DNA from: Deltaproteobacteria bacterium
Lineage (GTDB): Bacteria > Desulfobacterota > Desulfarculia > Adiutricales > Adiutricaceae
Length of the DNA: 55,496 nt
Assembly: GCA_031264145.1 (NCBI GenBank)
Contig: JAISEK010000052.1
Location: forward strand, 1-55,496
Reading direction: 5' to 3'
Shown here: positions 1 through 9,198 of the stretch, piece by piece
How positions within the stretch are numbered: the first letter of the stretch is position 1
Layout: the number at the start of each line of letters is the position of its first letter
Position numbers and translations under genes: made by a program
The notes under the pieces: model-generated
What the model saw: only the letters and a program-made list of their open reading frames with translations
Told to the model about the DNA's origin: nothing
The model's database searches: none

Positions 1-80
1 CGTGGTCCTGCCTGAAGTCAGTCGATGCGACTCGGCGATGACCGCGCCAAATTTCGATTCCATGGGATAGGGCGATTCCT

Positions 81-347
81 TTATCTCAAGATTTGCCCCG
101 TTTTCCCGGCACTGGGCTCCCTCGACTTTTTTTTTGAGCCATCGCTGAGGTATTGTCCCGCGACCTTGACGTTGACATCTTTGCTGGCCTCCAGGATGGC
201 GCCTTCCAGCTTATGGAATGCGGCGGCAAAACCTGACTCCTCAAATTCAGCGAAACCAGGGATCGCCCTTGAACTGGTGACGATGATTTCATCCTCGCCG
301 TCCTCGTTCTTGATTTTGACAGTGTATTCAATTGTTTTTTCTGTCAT
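81..347 (-). CDS. Small acidic protein of unknown function
   Basis: This 88-residue product begins MTEKTIEYTVKIKNEDGEDE and has alternating beta-like and helical segments with a lysine-rich tail. I do not recognise the family. I chose the internal ATG at 347 because an AAGG sits 11 bases upstream of it. The longer start at 398 (105 aa) has no visible ribosome binding site. The gene stands alone and ends just inside the window edge, so its downstream partner, if any, is outside view. No signal peptide or membrane segment is visible. Confidence 0.55.
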   Translation of the reverse strand: MTEKTIEYTVKIKNEDGEDEIIVTSSRAIPGFAEFEESGFAAAFHKLEGAILEASKDVNVKVAGQYLSDGSKKKSREPSAGKTGQILR

Positions 348-686
348 TGAAGCACTTACCTTGCTATTGGATAGATTTAATGCATATGTAGTACCCATTT
401 AGGGTGACCACAATGATCGCCTTCTCATACAATAGCAGGTCAAATTGAACCTGTCCAGTTTTATTTTACTCGCGTGAGACAGAAATACGATATTTTGTGG
501 TGATACTGGATTTGTTTCCGCTATATATTCGGTCGCTATCCTGGCATGAACGTGACTCCTGGCTTTGCCAATTGTGGGCACTGGCTTTGGTCAGGTTGGC
601 TGGCAATGGTGGTCTGGTGGGGCTTTGTTTCCAATTGCACAGGTGGAACTTATTCGTAATGCTATCAATTAAAGGAGCGAGAAATT

Positions 687-1463
687 ATGAGTAAAATTAT
701 TTATCTTTTTCTTCTATCAATGCTGTTTGCCTGGCCGGCCCAGGCCCATGATTTTTGGGCCGGAGTGGATAAGGCAACCCTTGGAGAACCTGCAATAGTC
801 TTTCTGGGATTCAGCGACGATTTCCCCATCGGCGAAGAGATAACCGCAGAGGATTACGCCAAAAGGTACATGCCAGCCAAACTTATTGGCGACAAGGGGG
901 AGCTGGGGCTGGAACCTGGGGCCAAGGCCAATGTATTCCAGGGCGTCTCACCTCTTGAAAACGGCACCTACTTCGTCGTGACTGAAAGCCAAAATAGCTT
1001 CGTCAGCCGTACGCCATCAGGGCCATCCTGGAAATCAAAACTGGAAGAGCCCGAGGCCACTGCCTGCTTTTACGGGGCGGTCTATGGTAAGAACCTTTTT
1101 GTCCTTGGGGAAGCCGGCGACGAGGATTTCATTGCCAGGCCGCTTGGCCAAAAGCTGGAAATCGTGCCGCAGCTGGATCCTGGGACCCTAAAGCCTGGTG
1201 ACAAGTTCCCGGTGAAAGTCCTTTTGGATGGCCAGCCTTTGGCCGGGGCCAACGTCGGTGCTTTTTTCGCTGGCTTCACGGCCGACAACGAGGCCCTGGC
1301 ATTTTCGCAGGCAACGGACCAAGACGGCCAGGTCGAGATTATTCCGCTCAGGCCCGGAGAGTGGCTGGCCAAGGTCAACCACATGAATCCATACTCAGAC
1401 ACAAAGGTTTGTGACAGGGAAAGTTACTCGGCATCGCTGGCCTTTACCATTGGGGCAGAATAA
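687..1463 (+). CDS. Periplasmic DUF4198-family protein
   Basis: The 258-residue protein opens with a clear signal peptide (hydrophobic core, cleavage after WPAQA) followed by the HDFW start typical of DUF4198 proteins (COG5266), which are periplasmic and often linked to nickel/cobalt uptake. The C-terminal part (about residues 165-255) looks like a beta-sandwich carrying LDGQPLAGANVGAFFAG, typical of carboxypeptidase-regulatory-like folds. The start is supported by AAAGGAG 8-9 bases upstream. There is no metal transporter gene beside it, so a role in metal handling is only family-based inference. A decayed copy of its C-terminal segment follows directly downstream. Confidence 0.8.
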   Translation: MSKIIYLFLLSMLFAWPAQAHDFWAGVDKATLGEPAIVFLGFSDDFPIGEEITAEDYAKRYMPAKLIGDKGELGLEPGAKANVFQGVSPLENGTYFVVTESQNSFVSRTPSGPSWKSKLEEPEATACFYGAVYGKNLFVLGEAGDEDFIARPLGQKLEIVPQLDPGTLKPGDKFPVKVLLDGQPLAGANVGAFFAGFTADNEALAFSQATDQDGQVEIIPLRPGEWLAKVNHMNPYSDTKVCDRESYSASLAFTIGAE

Positions 1464-1475
1464 AGAGGCTCCAAG

Positions 1476-1660
1476 CCAGTGCGAGGAACAAGGCCTGATG
1501 CCAGGTTCAGGGTGAGATTTCTGTTGGCTGGCCAGACTCTGGCAGGGGCCAAAGATCTGTGCCATTTCGCTGGCTGCACGGCAGACAACGAAGCTCTGGC
1601 CTTTTCCTGGGCGGCAGACCAAGATGGTGTCCGACCGAGATTATCCGCTCAGCCATGGTG
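1476..1660 (+). pseudogene. Decayed partial duplicate of the DUF4198 gene
   Basis: The DNA here repeats the stretch at about 1176-1360 of the preceding gene. The translated pieces FLLAGQTLAGA, CTADNEALAFS and ADQDG mirror VLLDGQPLAGA, FTADNEALAFS and TDQDG. After AADQDG the reading frame shifts, yet the nucleotides still match through the GAGATTAT.CCGCTCAG region. It has no start region or signal peptide, so it is a tandem duplication remnant rather than a working gene. Confidence 0.75.
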
Positions 1661-1700
1661 CGGACGTTTCCGTAAATTCTTTGGAACATGCGGGGCGAGA

Positions 1701-2084
1701 TTATTGGATGAAGATAATCCCCACTGGGTATTCCCGCAAGGCGCTGTCGGAAGTCAAAAACAGCATTCCTTCAGATTTGGCCTGGGCTAGAAGAATTCTG
1801 TCAAAAGGATCTTTGTGAACCATCGGAAGATCATTGACGGCCAAAGTGTGTAAGCCGATGATAGGCAGTTCCAGATAATAGCTGTCTTTTAGCCCACGCC
1901 AAAGCAAATGTGGCTCAACCATGAAGTCGTCCCGCCCAAGCCTATTTTTGATGACGATTTCCCATATGCTGGCAGGGCTAAAATATGGGATGTTGGTCGG
2001 GTCGGATAAAAGCGTTTCCGCTTCCTTGGGAAGCGTTCCGGCCGCAGCCCAAAGGAGCATGTGGGTATCAAGCAGCAGCTTCAC
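1701..2084 (-). CDS. vapC: VapC-like PIN-domain toxin
   Basis: This 127-residue PIN-domain protein is a probable RNase toxin of a type II toxin-antitoxin pair. Acidic residues expected for the metal site are visible: D6 in LLLDTHMLLW, the E in SIWEIVIK, the D in HKDPFDRILLAQA and the D in LTSDSAL. The HKDPFDR form belongs to the COG3744-type PIN subfamily. Its ATG overlaps the antitoxin stop by 4 bases (ATGA), so the two genes are translationally coupled. Length is normal for the family and no catalytic residue is missing. Confidence 0.9.
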   Translation of the reverse strand: MKLLLDTHMLLWAAAGTLPKEAETLLSDPTNIPYFSPASIWEIVIKNRLGRDDFMVEPHLLWRGLKDSYYLELPIIGLHTLAVNDLPMVHKDPFDRILLAQAKSEGMLFLTSDSALREYPVGIIFIQ

Positions 2085-2323
2085 TCATAGCTCCCAAACA
2101 ATGACGATATTTCCTTCTGGCCCATGGAATCGAAATCATCAGGTACTTTTATCGTTCCTTTGAGAAAGCCGATTCTGACGGCTGGATTCAATGGCGGTTC
2201 ATAGGCCCTGACCGTGACCATGGGTTTTCCTGATTTTGCGATAATGAACGGTTCGCCATTGATGGCCTGCTTTATTAGTCGGGACAAATTGGTCTTGGCC
2301 TCGTGGATGTTTACTTGTAGCAT
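2081..2323 (-). CDS. Phd/YefM-type antitoxin
   Basis: The 80-residue protein begins MLQVNIHEAKTNLSRLIKQA, the classic Phd/YefM DNA-binding N-terminus, followed by NGEPFIIAKSGKPMVTVRAY. The C-terminal half (FLKGTIKVPDDFDSM) is the usual toxin-wrapping tail. It should neutralise the PIN toxin encoded just downstream and repress its own promoter. A GGAGG lies 5 bases before the ATG, with a strong sigma-70 promoter and repeated operator-like motifs further upstream. Confidence 0.92.
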   Translation of the reverse strand: MLQVNIHEAKTNLSRLIKQAINGEPFIIAKSGKPMVTVRAYEPPLNPAVRIGFLKGTIKVPDDFDSMGQKEISSLFGSYE

Positions 2324-2338
2324 ACAAGCCTCCGTCAG

Positions 2339-2382
2339 CTTAGTTCATTCCTTAGTTTATTTCGTGGGATTCATTTTGTCAA
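2339..2382 (-). promoter_or_regulatory. Promoter and putative operator of the Phd/VapC operon
   Basis: On the minus strand a perfect -35 TTGACA (2377-2382) is followed after exactly 17 bases by a -10 TAAACT (2354-2359). Two copies of AACTAAG (2339-2345 and 2351-2357) lie 12 bases apart and overlap the -10, a good place for antitoxin binding. The operator role is inference; the promoter match is direct. Confidence 0.7.
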
Positions 2383-3370
2383 GCAAAAAGGACTGGCCAG
2401 GGACTGGCCTTTTAAAATGAACTGATATAAAAAATACAATAAAATAATTATAGTCTAATAAATTATATAATATAGTAATGATCTGTCACTGTGCTCGATC
2501 TTTTGCGCGCATGAGATTACATTATCCCGATGGGATTTCGTTCGGCTTTCGGTTTGGCGGCCCTGGCAGTCACCGGTCTTTGTTTTGTCAGCCCCCTGAA
2601 AACACGTCTGATTGAGTCGTCGCCTGCGTGAACCGTCGGCCTTCTCAGATTACCTGGCTGGTGTCCCTGACTGACATTTCGAGGCCTGCCCGGTACTCAC
2701 TCGCATCATGGCCTGAGCACATTGCGGCCCCGCTTGGCTGTGTCATTGCGTTCAAAGCGCAAACCACATCGTTGCCTCCATGATCCTTGAGTTTGCTACC
2801 GGCAGTGGTTGTCAGGTTGCCGGGCTGGTATTCTAACCAGTTAGACAAGCCCTCCTTTTCATGTGCTACAAATAATATTGAAAATCATTTCAAATTATTA
2901 AATTATATAAATGTTTATTTATTCTTAATAAGAACGCATGTTCAGGCACATTCGTCACGCCCATTCTCCCTCCAGCCTCAGAATCACCAACCTCCTAAAC
3001 GCATTCTTGATCTAACCTGCCCACTCTACGGCATGGCAAGGGCCGGAGATCCCCGGCCTTTGGATTCTTTTGGCTTATTGACGCCGAGAAGCCTGGTTTT
3101 TGTGGATAAAAACTGGACCGCTAAAAAAATAGCCGCTACCGCTAGCCGAGATTGAACTTTTTCCGCATGATGTGGCTATTGGCGACAGCAAGCCGGAGAT
3201 GGCTTTTGGTTATCCTCGCACCTGGAAATGCCCCCGTTTTGCTCCTTGGGCCGGAGGTCTGGCCTGCCCCAGCCAGTGGAACTGTCCGCGGTCGAAATCA
3301 ATAGTTTTATACATTCATAAAATCAATATTCGCTATATCGCATATATTAATCTATAAAAAAGAGGTCAAT
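2383..3370. other. Gene-free spacer before the ABC operon
   Basis: No convincing gene is seen on either strand. The stretch alternates AT-rich tracts (about 2420-2490, 2860-2940 and 3300-3360) with GC-rich blocks full of GGCC/TGGCC words. An imperfect hairpin (AAGGGCCGG...CCGGCCTTT, about 3037-3062) is followed by a short T-rich stretch and could be a weak terminator. The last 70 bases should contain the promoter of the ABC operon, but I cannot pick a good -35/-10 pair. Confidence 0.5.
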
Positions 3371-5164
3371 ATGGCCGAAATTGCTCAACAGGCACCCAGG
3401 CCAGGGCTCAGGAGGCTCTTGAGGCTGTCGGAGGCGAGGAAGGGGGCCCTTATCCTTTCGGCCATCTTCTCGGTCCTTTCCTCGGTCCTCTCCCTGGCCC
3501 CGTACGTCCTGATAGCCGTCCTGCTTGGGGTCCTGGCCCAGAAGGGGCAGCTGGACGAGAGCCAGTACGGCCGCATGATCAGGCTGGCCCTGGCGCTGGG
3601 CGGGCTGGCCATCATCCGCTACGCGTTCCTGTTCGTCTCCACCATAGCCTCCCACATGGCCGCGTTCGAGATCCTGTACCGGCTGAGGACGTCCCTTTGC
3701 GCCCACCTGGGACGCCTCTCCATGGGCTACTTCAGTCTTCGCCAGTCGGGCAAGATCAAGAAAATACTGACGGAGGACGTCGAGGAGCTGGAACTTTTCC
3801 TGGCCCACCATATCCCCGACATCGTGGCCGGGGTTGTCCAGCCGGTGGCCGTGGTGGCCTGCCTCCTAGTCTTCGACTGGCGCCTGGCCCTGGTGGCCCT
3901 GGTTCCCTTGCCGCTGGCCTTCATGCTCCAGCGGGTCGCCTTCGGCCGGGACAAGAACCGGGAGTACCGCAGCCAGTTCCACGATGTCCTGGAGGCCATG
4001 AACGGCAGCATCGTCGAGTATGTCAGGGGCATGCCCGTGGTCAAGATCTTCAACCAGACCGCCGAGTCGTTCACCACCCTCAAGACGGCGGCCCTGGCCT
4101 ACGAGTATTTCCTGGCCAAGCTGACCCGCCTGATGGCCCCTCCCTGGGGCATGTTCGTGGTCACCACCACCTCGGGCCTGTTCTTTCTCCTGCCCTTCGG
4201 CCTCTGGTTCTACTTCCAGGGAACCCTGTCCTTCCCGACCCTGATGCTCTTCCTGATGCTGGGCTCGGCCTACATGAACCCAGTCTTCAAGCTGGCCATG
4301 ATGGGCGGGCAGCTGCAGCACCTCCTGGAGGGCCTTGCCCGGGTGGACGCCGTCCTGGCCGAGCCGCCCATGGCGGAGAGCCGGGAGCCCCGCCGGGGCA
4401 CCGGCCACGACGTGGAGTTCAGGGGCGTGTCCTTCGGCTACTCCCAAAGGCGGATCCTCGACGGGGTCAGCTTCCGGCTCAAGGAAGGCGGCGTCTACGC
4501 CCTGGTCGGCCCCAGCGGGGCCGGCAAGAGCACCCTGGCCAGACTGCTGGTCAGGATGTGGGACGTGGGGGAGGGCTCAATCTCCATCGGGGGGGTGGAC
4601 GTCAGGGACATGTCCCTCGCCGATCTGATGGACACGGTGGCCTTCGTCTTCCAGGAGACCTTCGTCTTTTCCGACACCGTCCGCGAGAACATCCGCATGA
4701 ACTGCCGGGCGGCGACGGACGAGGAGATCCTGGAGGCGGCCAGGGCGGCCCAGTGCCTGGGTTTTATCGAGGACTTGCCGAGGGGTCTCGACACGCTGAT
4801 AGGCGAGGGCGGGGAAGTCCACCTGTCGGGCGGGGAAAGGCAGAGGCTGAGCCTGGCCAGGGTCATCCTGAAGAACGCCCCCATAGTGGTCCTGGACGAG
4901 GCGACGGTCTTCAACGACGCCGAGAACGAGGCCCGCATCCAGGAGGCCTTCGTCTCGCTCATGGGCGGCAAGACCGTGATTGTCATCGCCCACCGTCTCT
5001 CGACCATCACCGACGCCGACGGCATCCTGGTGGTCGATCGGGGCCGCCTGGCCCAGATGGGCAGCCATGAGGAGCTTCTTGGCCAGGACGGGCCATACCG
5101 GGGCCTGTGGGCGGCCCATACCTCAGCCCTCAAGTGGAAGATGCGAAAGGAGGCCGGGAGATGA
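3371..5164 (+). CDS. ABC transporter, fused permease-ATPase, YbtP/IrtA-like half
   Basis: This 597-residue protein has an N-terminal six-helix membrane domain (about 20-320) and a C-terminal nucleotide-binding domain. The Walker A motif is GPSGAGKST, the Q-loop is FVFQETFVF, the signature is LSGGERQ, Walker B ends VVLDEAT with the catalytic Glu present, and the H-loop is IVIAHRL. The D-loop reads FNDAENE instead of the usual SLDP type, a deviation seen in the YbtP/IrtA side of heterodimeric siderophore importers that use an exporter fold. The next gene overlaps by 4 bases and encodes the partner half. The probable role is importing a metal-metallophore complex across the inner membrane. GAGGT lies 5 bases before the ATG. 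Confidence 0.85.
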   Translation: MAEIAQQAPRPGLRRLLRLSEARKGALILSAIFSVLSSVLSLAPYVLIAVLLGVLAQKGQLDESQYGRMIRLALALGGLAIIRYAFLFVSTIASHMAAFEILYRLRTSLCAHLGRLSMGYFSLRQSGKIKKILTEDVEELELFLAHHIPDIVAGVVQPVAVVACLLVFDWRLALVALVPLPLAFMLQRVAFGRDKNREYRSQFHDVLEAMNGSIVEYVRGMPVVKIFNQTAESFTTLKTAALAYEYFLAKLTRLMAPPWGMFVVTTTSGLFFLLPFGLWFYFQGTLSFPTLMLFLMLGSAYMNPVFKLAMMGGQLQHLLEGLARVDAVLAEPPMAESREPRRGTGHDVEFRGVSFGYSQRRILDGVSFRLKEGGVYALVGPSGAGKSTLARLLVRMWDVGEGSISIGGVDVRDMSLADLMDTVAFVFQETFVFSDTVRENIRMNCRAATDEEILEAARAAQCLGFIEDLPRGLDTLIGEGGEVHLSGGERQRLSLARVILKNAPIVVLDEATVFNDAENEARIQEAFVSLMGGKTVIVIAHRLSTITDADGILVVDRGRLAQMGSHEELLGQDGPYRGLWAAHTSALKWKMRKEAGR

Positions 5165-6915
5165 TCAAGGCCATGAGAGCCATTGCCGGCGATCTAGGGC
5201 AGCTGAGGAGGCTGACGGGCATGCAGATTGCCCACACCGTCCTGACCGGTCTCCCTGTCGCCTTCCTGTTTCTGGTCATAAGGGAGCTGATCGGGCCAAG
5301 GGAGGGGGTCGATGTCCGAAAATTGGCCATGTATTGCCTCGTTATCAGTCTCATAATGATCGTGAATCTGTTTTTGGCCTCCAAAGTGTATCTTTTCAGT
5401 TACCTCAAAAGCATAAACATAACGACAAGCGCCAGGCTCAGGCTGGCCGACCACCTGCGCCTGTTGTCCCTGGGCTTCTTCAAGCGCCGGGACCCGGGCG
5501 AGATATCGGCCCTCATGCTCCAGGACATGACCAAGGTCGAGCAGCTGTTCAGCCACCTTTTCAACGAGGCCGTGGCCTTCGTCGTCCTGCCGATCCTGAT
5601 GGCCCTGTGCTTCCTCTTCCAGGACCTGAGGCTGACGGCCCTGATGGTCGGGACGGTGGCCGTGGCCTTGCCGCTCCTGGCCCTGGGGCAGAAGGCGATA
5701 GACCACTTCGGCGCCAGGCAGATTGCCTCCCGCAACCGGGCAGCCTCGAGGACGCTGGAATATCTCCAGGGCATCAACGTCCTCAAGGCCTTCTCCCTGA
5801 CCGGCCAGGCCTTCAGTCGCCTGGACCAGGCCCTTTTGACCCTCAAGAGGGACTGCATCCTTCTCGAGGCCGGGGCGGCCGTGCCCATCATGGGTTATGC
5901 CGTCCTCCTCGATCTGGGCGTGGCCGGCCTTGTCCTCCTCGCGACCTTCCTGCTGTTTCACGGGAAGCTGGCCCTGGTGGTCTACGTCCTCTTCATGGTC
6001 GTGGGCATAAAGTTCTTCGAGCCGCTCCTGAACTTCGCCCTGTTCTTCTCGGAGCTCAGGTACATGAGCCTGGCCGGCAAAAGAATCTCGGCCATATTCG
6101 GGGAGAGGCCTCTCCCAGGGGGGAAAGGCGGCCAGGAGCCGGCCGACTACGGGATCGTCTTCGAGAACGTCTCCTTCGGGTACAACCCCGGGCGGGGCAT
6201 AGTCCACGACCTCTCCCTGGCCTTTCCCAACGGGGCCATGACCGCCCTGGTCGGCCCATCCGGGAGCGGCAAGACCACCCTGACCAGCCTCATGGCCAGG
6301 TTCTGGGACGTCGGCTCGGGACGCATCCTGATCGGCGGGGTCGACATAAGGGACATCGACAGCCAAAGGCTAAACTCCTTGTTCAGTTTCGTCTTCCAGG
6401 AAGTCTACCTGTTCCAGGACACCATCTTGGAAAACATCAGGGTAGGCCGCAAGCAGGCCACCGAGGAGGAGGTCGTGGCGGCGGCCAGGCTGGCCCAGTG
6501 CCATGACTTCATCCTTGACATGGAGGATGGCTACCAGACCAGGGTGGGGGAGGGGGGCGCAACCCTTTCCGGCGGGGAGCGCCAGAGGATCTCCATCGCC
6601 CGGGCCATCCTGAAGGACGCCCCCATCGTGGTCCTGGACGAGGCCACCGCCTCCATGGACCCGGAAAACGAGCTCAACATACAGCGGGCCATCGGGGCCC
6701 TGATCAGGGAAAAGACCCTGGTCGTCATAGCGCATCGCCTCAGGACCATAGTCGAGGCCGACCAGGTGGTGGTCATCGACCAGGGCCGGGCGACCGAGGT
6801 GGGCACCCATGAAGAGCTCCTGGCCAATGGAGGCCTGTACGCCTCCCTGTGGCGGGAGCAGCTGAAGACCGGGGGCTGGAAATTCGCCAAACGGGCGGCC
6901 GCCGCCGATTCCTGA
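5161..6915 (+). CDS. ABC transporter, fused permease-ATPase, YbtQ/IrtB-like half
   Basis: The 584-residue protein is the partner of the preceding gene, with a membrane domain (about 15-310) and an ATPase domain. Motifs are GPSGSGKTT, FVFQEVYLF, LSGGERQ, VVLDEATASMDPENE and VVIAHRL, all canonical. I chose the ATG at 5161 over one 54 bases upstream because it overlaps the previous stop as ATGA and has AAGGAGG 7 bases before it. A canonical partner with a D-loop-deviant first half is what a heterodimeric YbtPQ/IrtAB-type transporter looks like. A general drug-exporter pair is the alternative; the neighbouring RhtX-like MFS, TonB system and AraC regulator favour metallophore transport. Confidence 0.85.
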   Translation: MIKAMRAIAGDLGQLRRLTGMQIAHTVLTGLPVAFLFLVIRELIGPREGVDVRKLAMYCLVISLIMIVNLFLASKVYLFSYLKSINITTSARLRLADHLRLLSLGFFKRRDPGEISALMLQDMTKVEQLFSHLFNEAVAFVVLPILMALCFLFQDLRLTALMVGTVAVALPLLALGQKAIDHFGARQIASRNRAASRTLEYLQGINVLKAFSLTGQAFSRLDQALLTLKRDCILLEAGAAVPIMGYAVLLDLGVAGLVLLATFLLFHGKLALVVYVLFMVVGIKFFEPLLNFALFFSELRYMSLAGKRISAIFGERPLPGGKGGQEPADYGIVFENVSFGYNPGRGIVHDLSLAFPNGAMTALVGPSGSGKTTLTSLMARFWDVGSGRILIGGVDIRDIDSQRLNSLFSFVFQEVYLFQDTILENIRVGRKQATEEEVVAAARLAQCHDFILDMEDGYQTRVGEGGATLSGGERQRISIARAILKDAPIVVLDEATASMDPENELNIQRAIGALIREKTLVVIAHRLRTIVEADQVVVIDQGRATEVGTHEELLANGGLYASLWREQLKTGGWKFAKRAAAADS

Positions 6916-6942
6916 CCCCAAGCCAGGCAAGGACGGGAAGTC

Positions 6943-7749
6943 ATGAGAAAGAAGGAAAAGCACAGTCCACTGGTCGCGGCTGGCCTTCTGGGCCTGGCCC
7001 TGGCCGCCTCCCTCCCCGCCGGCCCGGCCCAGGCCTTCGAGCCGGAGGCCAGGGAGATAATGGCCAGGGTCTACGACCGCCCCGACGGCGACGACCGCCA
7101 CACGGAGCTGACCATGATCCTGGAAAACAGGCAGGGCCGGACACGCAGGCGCTCGGTCGAGACCTTTTCCAAGGACCAAGGGCCTGACCGCAAGAGCGTC
7201 ATGATCTTCCTGGAGCCAAGCGACGTCAAGGGAACCATGTTCCTCAGCTGGGAGTACGACGAGCCCGGCCGGGACGACGACAAGTGGCTCTACCTGCCGG
7301 CCCTGCGCAAGGACAGGCGGATCAGCGGTGCCTCGCGGAAGGAGTACTTCATGGGGACCGACTTCACCTACGACGACATGGGCCGGCGCCATCCGGGCAA
7401 GGACGAGCAGAGGATCATCGGCCGGGAGGCCGTCAACGGGCGCGAGACCGTGGTCATCGAGTGCCTGCCAGTGGATTCCGGCGAGAGCTACTCCAAGAGG
7501 ATAGCCTGGGTGGCCACTGGCCTCGACCTCATCGTCAAGGGCGAGTACTACGACAAGGACGGGCTCCTCAAGGTCTTCGAGGTCAAGACAATCAGGGAGC
7601 AGGATGGCTATTTCGATGTCGCCGACTGCCTGATGCGCAACGTGGTCACCGGCCACCAGACCAGAATGGTCTCGGACATGATCGAGTATGACCAGGGCCT
7701 CGACGATTCCCTCTTCAGCGTGGCCACCATCCAGCGCGGCCGGTTCTGA
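6943..7749 (+). CDS. LolA-like outer-membrane lipoprotein-sorting protein
   Basis: The 268-residue protein has a signal peptide (cleavage after PAQA, about residue 31) and the beta-rich sequence of the LolA-like family often annotated 'outer membrane lipoprotein-sorting protein'. Typical pieces include SVMIFLEPSDVKGTMFL, KWLYLPALRKDRRI and YFMGTDFTYDDM. Members carry a hydrophobic cavity and are usually encoded beside MMPL exporters, as here, so carrying lipid or a hydrophobic compound across the periplasm is likely. AAGGACGGGAAG precedes the ATG. It lies 27 bases after the ABC gene and its stop overlaps the next start by one base (TGATG), so it is part of the operon. Confidence 0.85.
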   Translation: MRKKEKHSPLVAAGLLGLALAASLPAGPAQAFEPEAREIMARVYDRPDGDDRHTELTMILENRQGRTRRRSVETFSKDQGPDRKSVMIFLEPSDVKGTMFLSWEYDEPGRDDDKWLYLPALRKDRRISGASRKEYFMGTDFTYDDMGRRHPGKDEQRIIGREAVNGRETVVIECLPVDSGESYSKRIAWVATGLDLIVKGEYYDKDGLLKVFEVKTIREQDGYFDVADCLMRNVVTGHQTRMVSDMIEYDQGLDDSLFSVATIQRGRF

Positions 7750-9101
7750 TGGCCAGGGTGGCCGCCGCCATCGGCCTCATGGGCTTCTGGCTCCTGTCGC
7801 CGGCGGTGGCCGCCTGGGGCCCCCTGTCCCCAGGCGCCTGCTGGGCCGCGACGGCAGGCGGTGACGGCGGCTACGGAGAGCCAGGGTGGCCGGACGGGGC
7901 AGGTGGATCGGGCCGGGCCGTGGAGGTGGATGGCATCACCGGCCCAAAGACCAGTATCTCCGGGTTCATCGAGGCCATCAGGTCCCAGGGCCTCAAGGGC
8001 CCGGGCAAGACCATAACCTCCAGGGTGAAGCTCCGCCTGGAGGCGGCCCTCGAGTTCGAGGGCCTTTACGGGCTGGCCTCGGCCCAGGCCGAGAGGAATT
8101 GGGCCATCGGCTCGGAGACGGGCATCGATCTCCATGAGGTTTGGATCGAACACGTTGGGGAAGGCTTCGATGTCAGGGTCGGACGCCAAATCATCATCTG
8201 GGGCAAGGCCGACGGCATACAGATTACTGACCTTGTCTGCCCCCCGGACTATACCGAGTTCATCACCAGGGGGCTAGACGAGATAAGGCAGCCGGTGGAG
8301 GCGGCCAGGCTGCGTTTTTTGGGCAGGGTGGTCAACCTGGAGCTCATCTGGATCCCCTTCTTCCGGGCCGGCGTCAGTCCCCGGCCCGGAAATCCCTGGT
8401 ATCTGGGCGACCCCGCCAGGGGGCCAGGCTGGGAGGCCAGGGAATTGAAACCAGGGGGAAGCCTCGGGGACGGCGAGATTGCCATGAAGGCCTCGGCCTT
8501 CCTCCCCGGCCTTGACTTCGCCGCCTCGGTCTTCTACACCCACGACGATTTTCCCGTCCTGGGTCCCATAGTCCCTGGCCAGGGCGGGACGCCAGGTTTC
8601 CGCGAGAGCCGCTTCCGCCGCATGACCGTTCTGGGGCTCGAGATGTCAAGGCCGACCGGCAATCTCGTCATCAGGGCCGAGACGGCGGCCCTGCTGGGCC
8701 AAAGGAGGCAAAACCCGGATCCTCTCGGGCAGCCGGTCAGGCAGGACGGCCTCAAGTGGCTCTTCGGCCTGGATTGGACACCCGGCGACGATTGGACGGT
8801 CTCGGGCCAGCTCGCGGCCGACCAGATCCTGGGAAGAAACAAGGCCGGCCTGCCTCCGGAAAGCTATACCGCCACGTTAAATGTATCGAAGAAACTATTT
8901 AACCAGATCCTCACGGTGACCAACATGATATATGGCGATATCAACAATTCTGGGTTCTATGACTCCCTGAAAGTGGAGTACGAGGCCATGGATGGCCTGA
9001 TCATATCCGTTGGGACCGACATATTTTGGGGCCATGAAGGCCGCTTCGCCCTGTATAGGGACAACAGCCAGGCCTGGGCCAAGGTCAAGTATTATTTTTA
9101 A
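7749..9101 (+). CDS. DUF1302-like outer-membrane beta-barrel protein
   Basis: This 450-residue protein has an N-terminal signal segment (LMGFWLLSPAVAAWG) and then a series of amphipathic beta strands ending in ...AWAKVKYYF, a C-terminal aromatic typical of outer-membrane barrels. VRVGRQIIIWGKADGIQITD and the PVEAARLRFLG region fit the DUF1302 family, whose genes often accompany MMPL/RND exporters. Its ATG overlaps the LolA-like stop. I infer an outer-membrane exit or entry channel working with the exporter and the LolA-like carrier. The last 200 bases become AT-richer toward the AT-rich spacer that follows. Confidence 0.72.
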   Translation: MARVAAAIGLMGFWLLSPAVAAWGPLSPGACWAATAGGDGGYGEPGWPDGAGGSGRAVEVDGITGPKTSISGFIEAIRSQGLKGPGKTITSRVKLRLEAALEFEGLYGLASAQAERNWAIGSETGIDLHEVWIEHVGEGFDVRVGRQIIIWGKADGIQITDLVCPPDYTEFITRGLDEIRQPVEAARLRFLGRVVNLELIWIPFFRAGVSPRPGNPWYLGDPARGPGWEARELKPGGSLGDGEIAMKASAFLPGLDFAASVFYTHDDFPVLGPIVPGQGGTPGFRESRFRRMTVLGLEMSRPTGNLVIRAETAALLGQRRQNPDPLGQPVRQDGLKWLFGLDWTPGDDWTVSGQLAADQILGRNKAGLPPESYTATLNVSKKLFNQILTVTNMIYGDINNSGFYDSLKVEYEAMDGLIISVGTDIFWGHEGRFALYRDNSQAWAKVKYYF

Positions 9102-9198
9102 TCCAATCCAATTGTTATTATAATTGTATAAATTTATTTATATAATTGATTATAATTTAATATAAATTATTAATATAATATGTTTGTGAGGTTGTCAA
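9102..9198. other. AT-rich operon spacer with hairpin
   Basis: This 97-base, almost pure A/T spacer sits between otherwise tightly packed genes. It contains an imperfect inverted repeat (AATTGTATAAAT/ATTTATATAATT). It may hold an internal promoter or lower read-through into the MMPL gene. A GTGAGG lies shortly before the next ATG. Confidence 0.45.

Noticed and set aside
2645-3155. Small frames on both strands in the spacer before the ABC operon
   Set aside because: No motifs, no ribosome site and AT/GC block structure unlike coding DNA.
5194-7656. Long minus-strand frames opposite the ABC and LolA-like genes
   Set aside because: They are repetitive Gly/Gln/Asp/His-rich mirrors of GC-rich coding DNA with no family motifs or ribosome sites.
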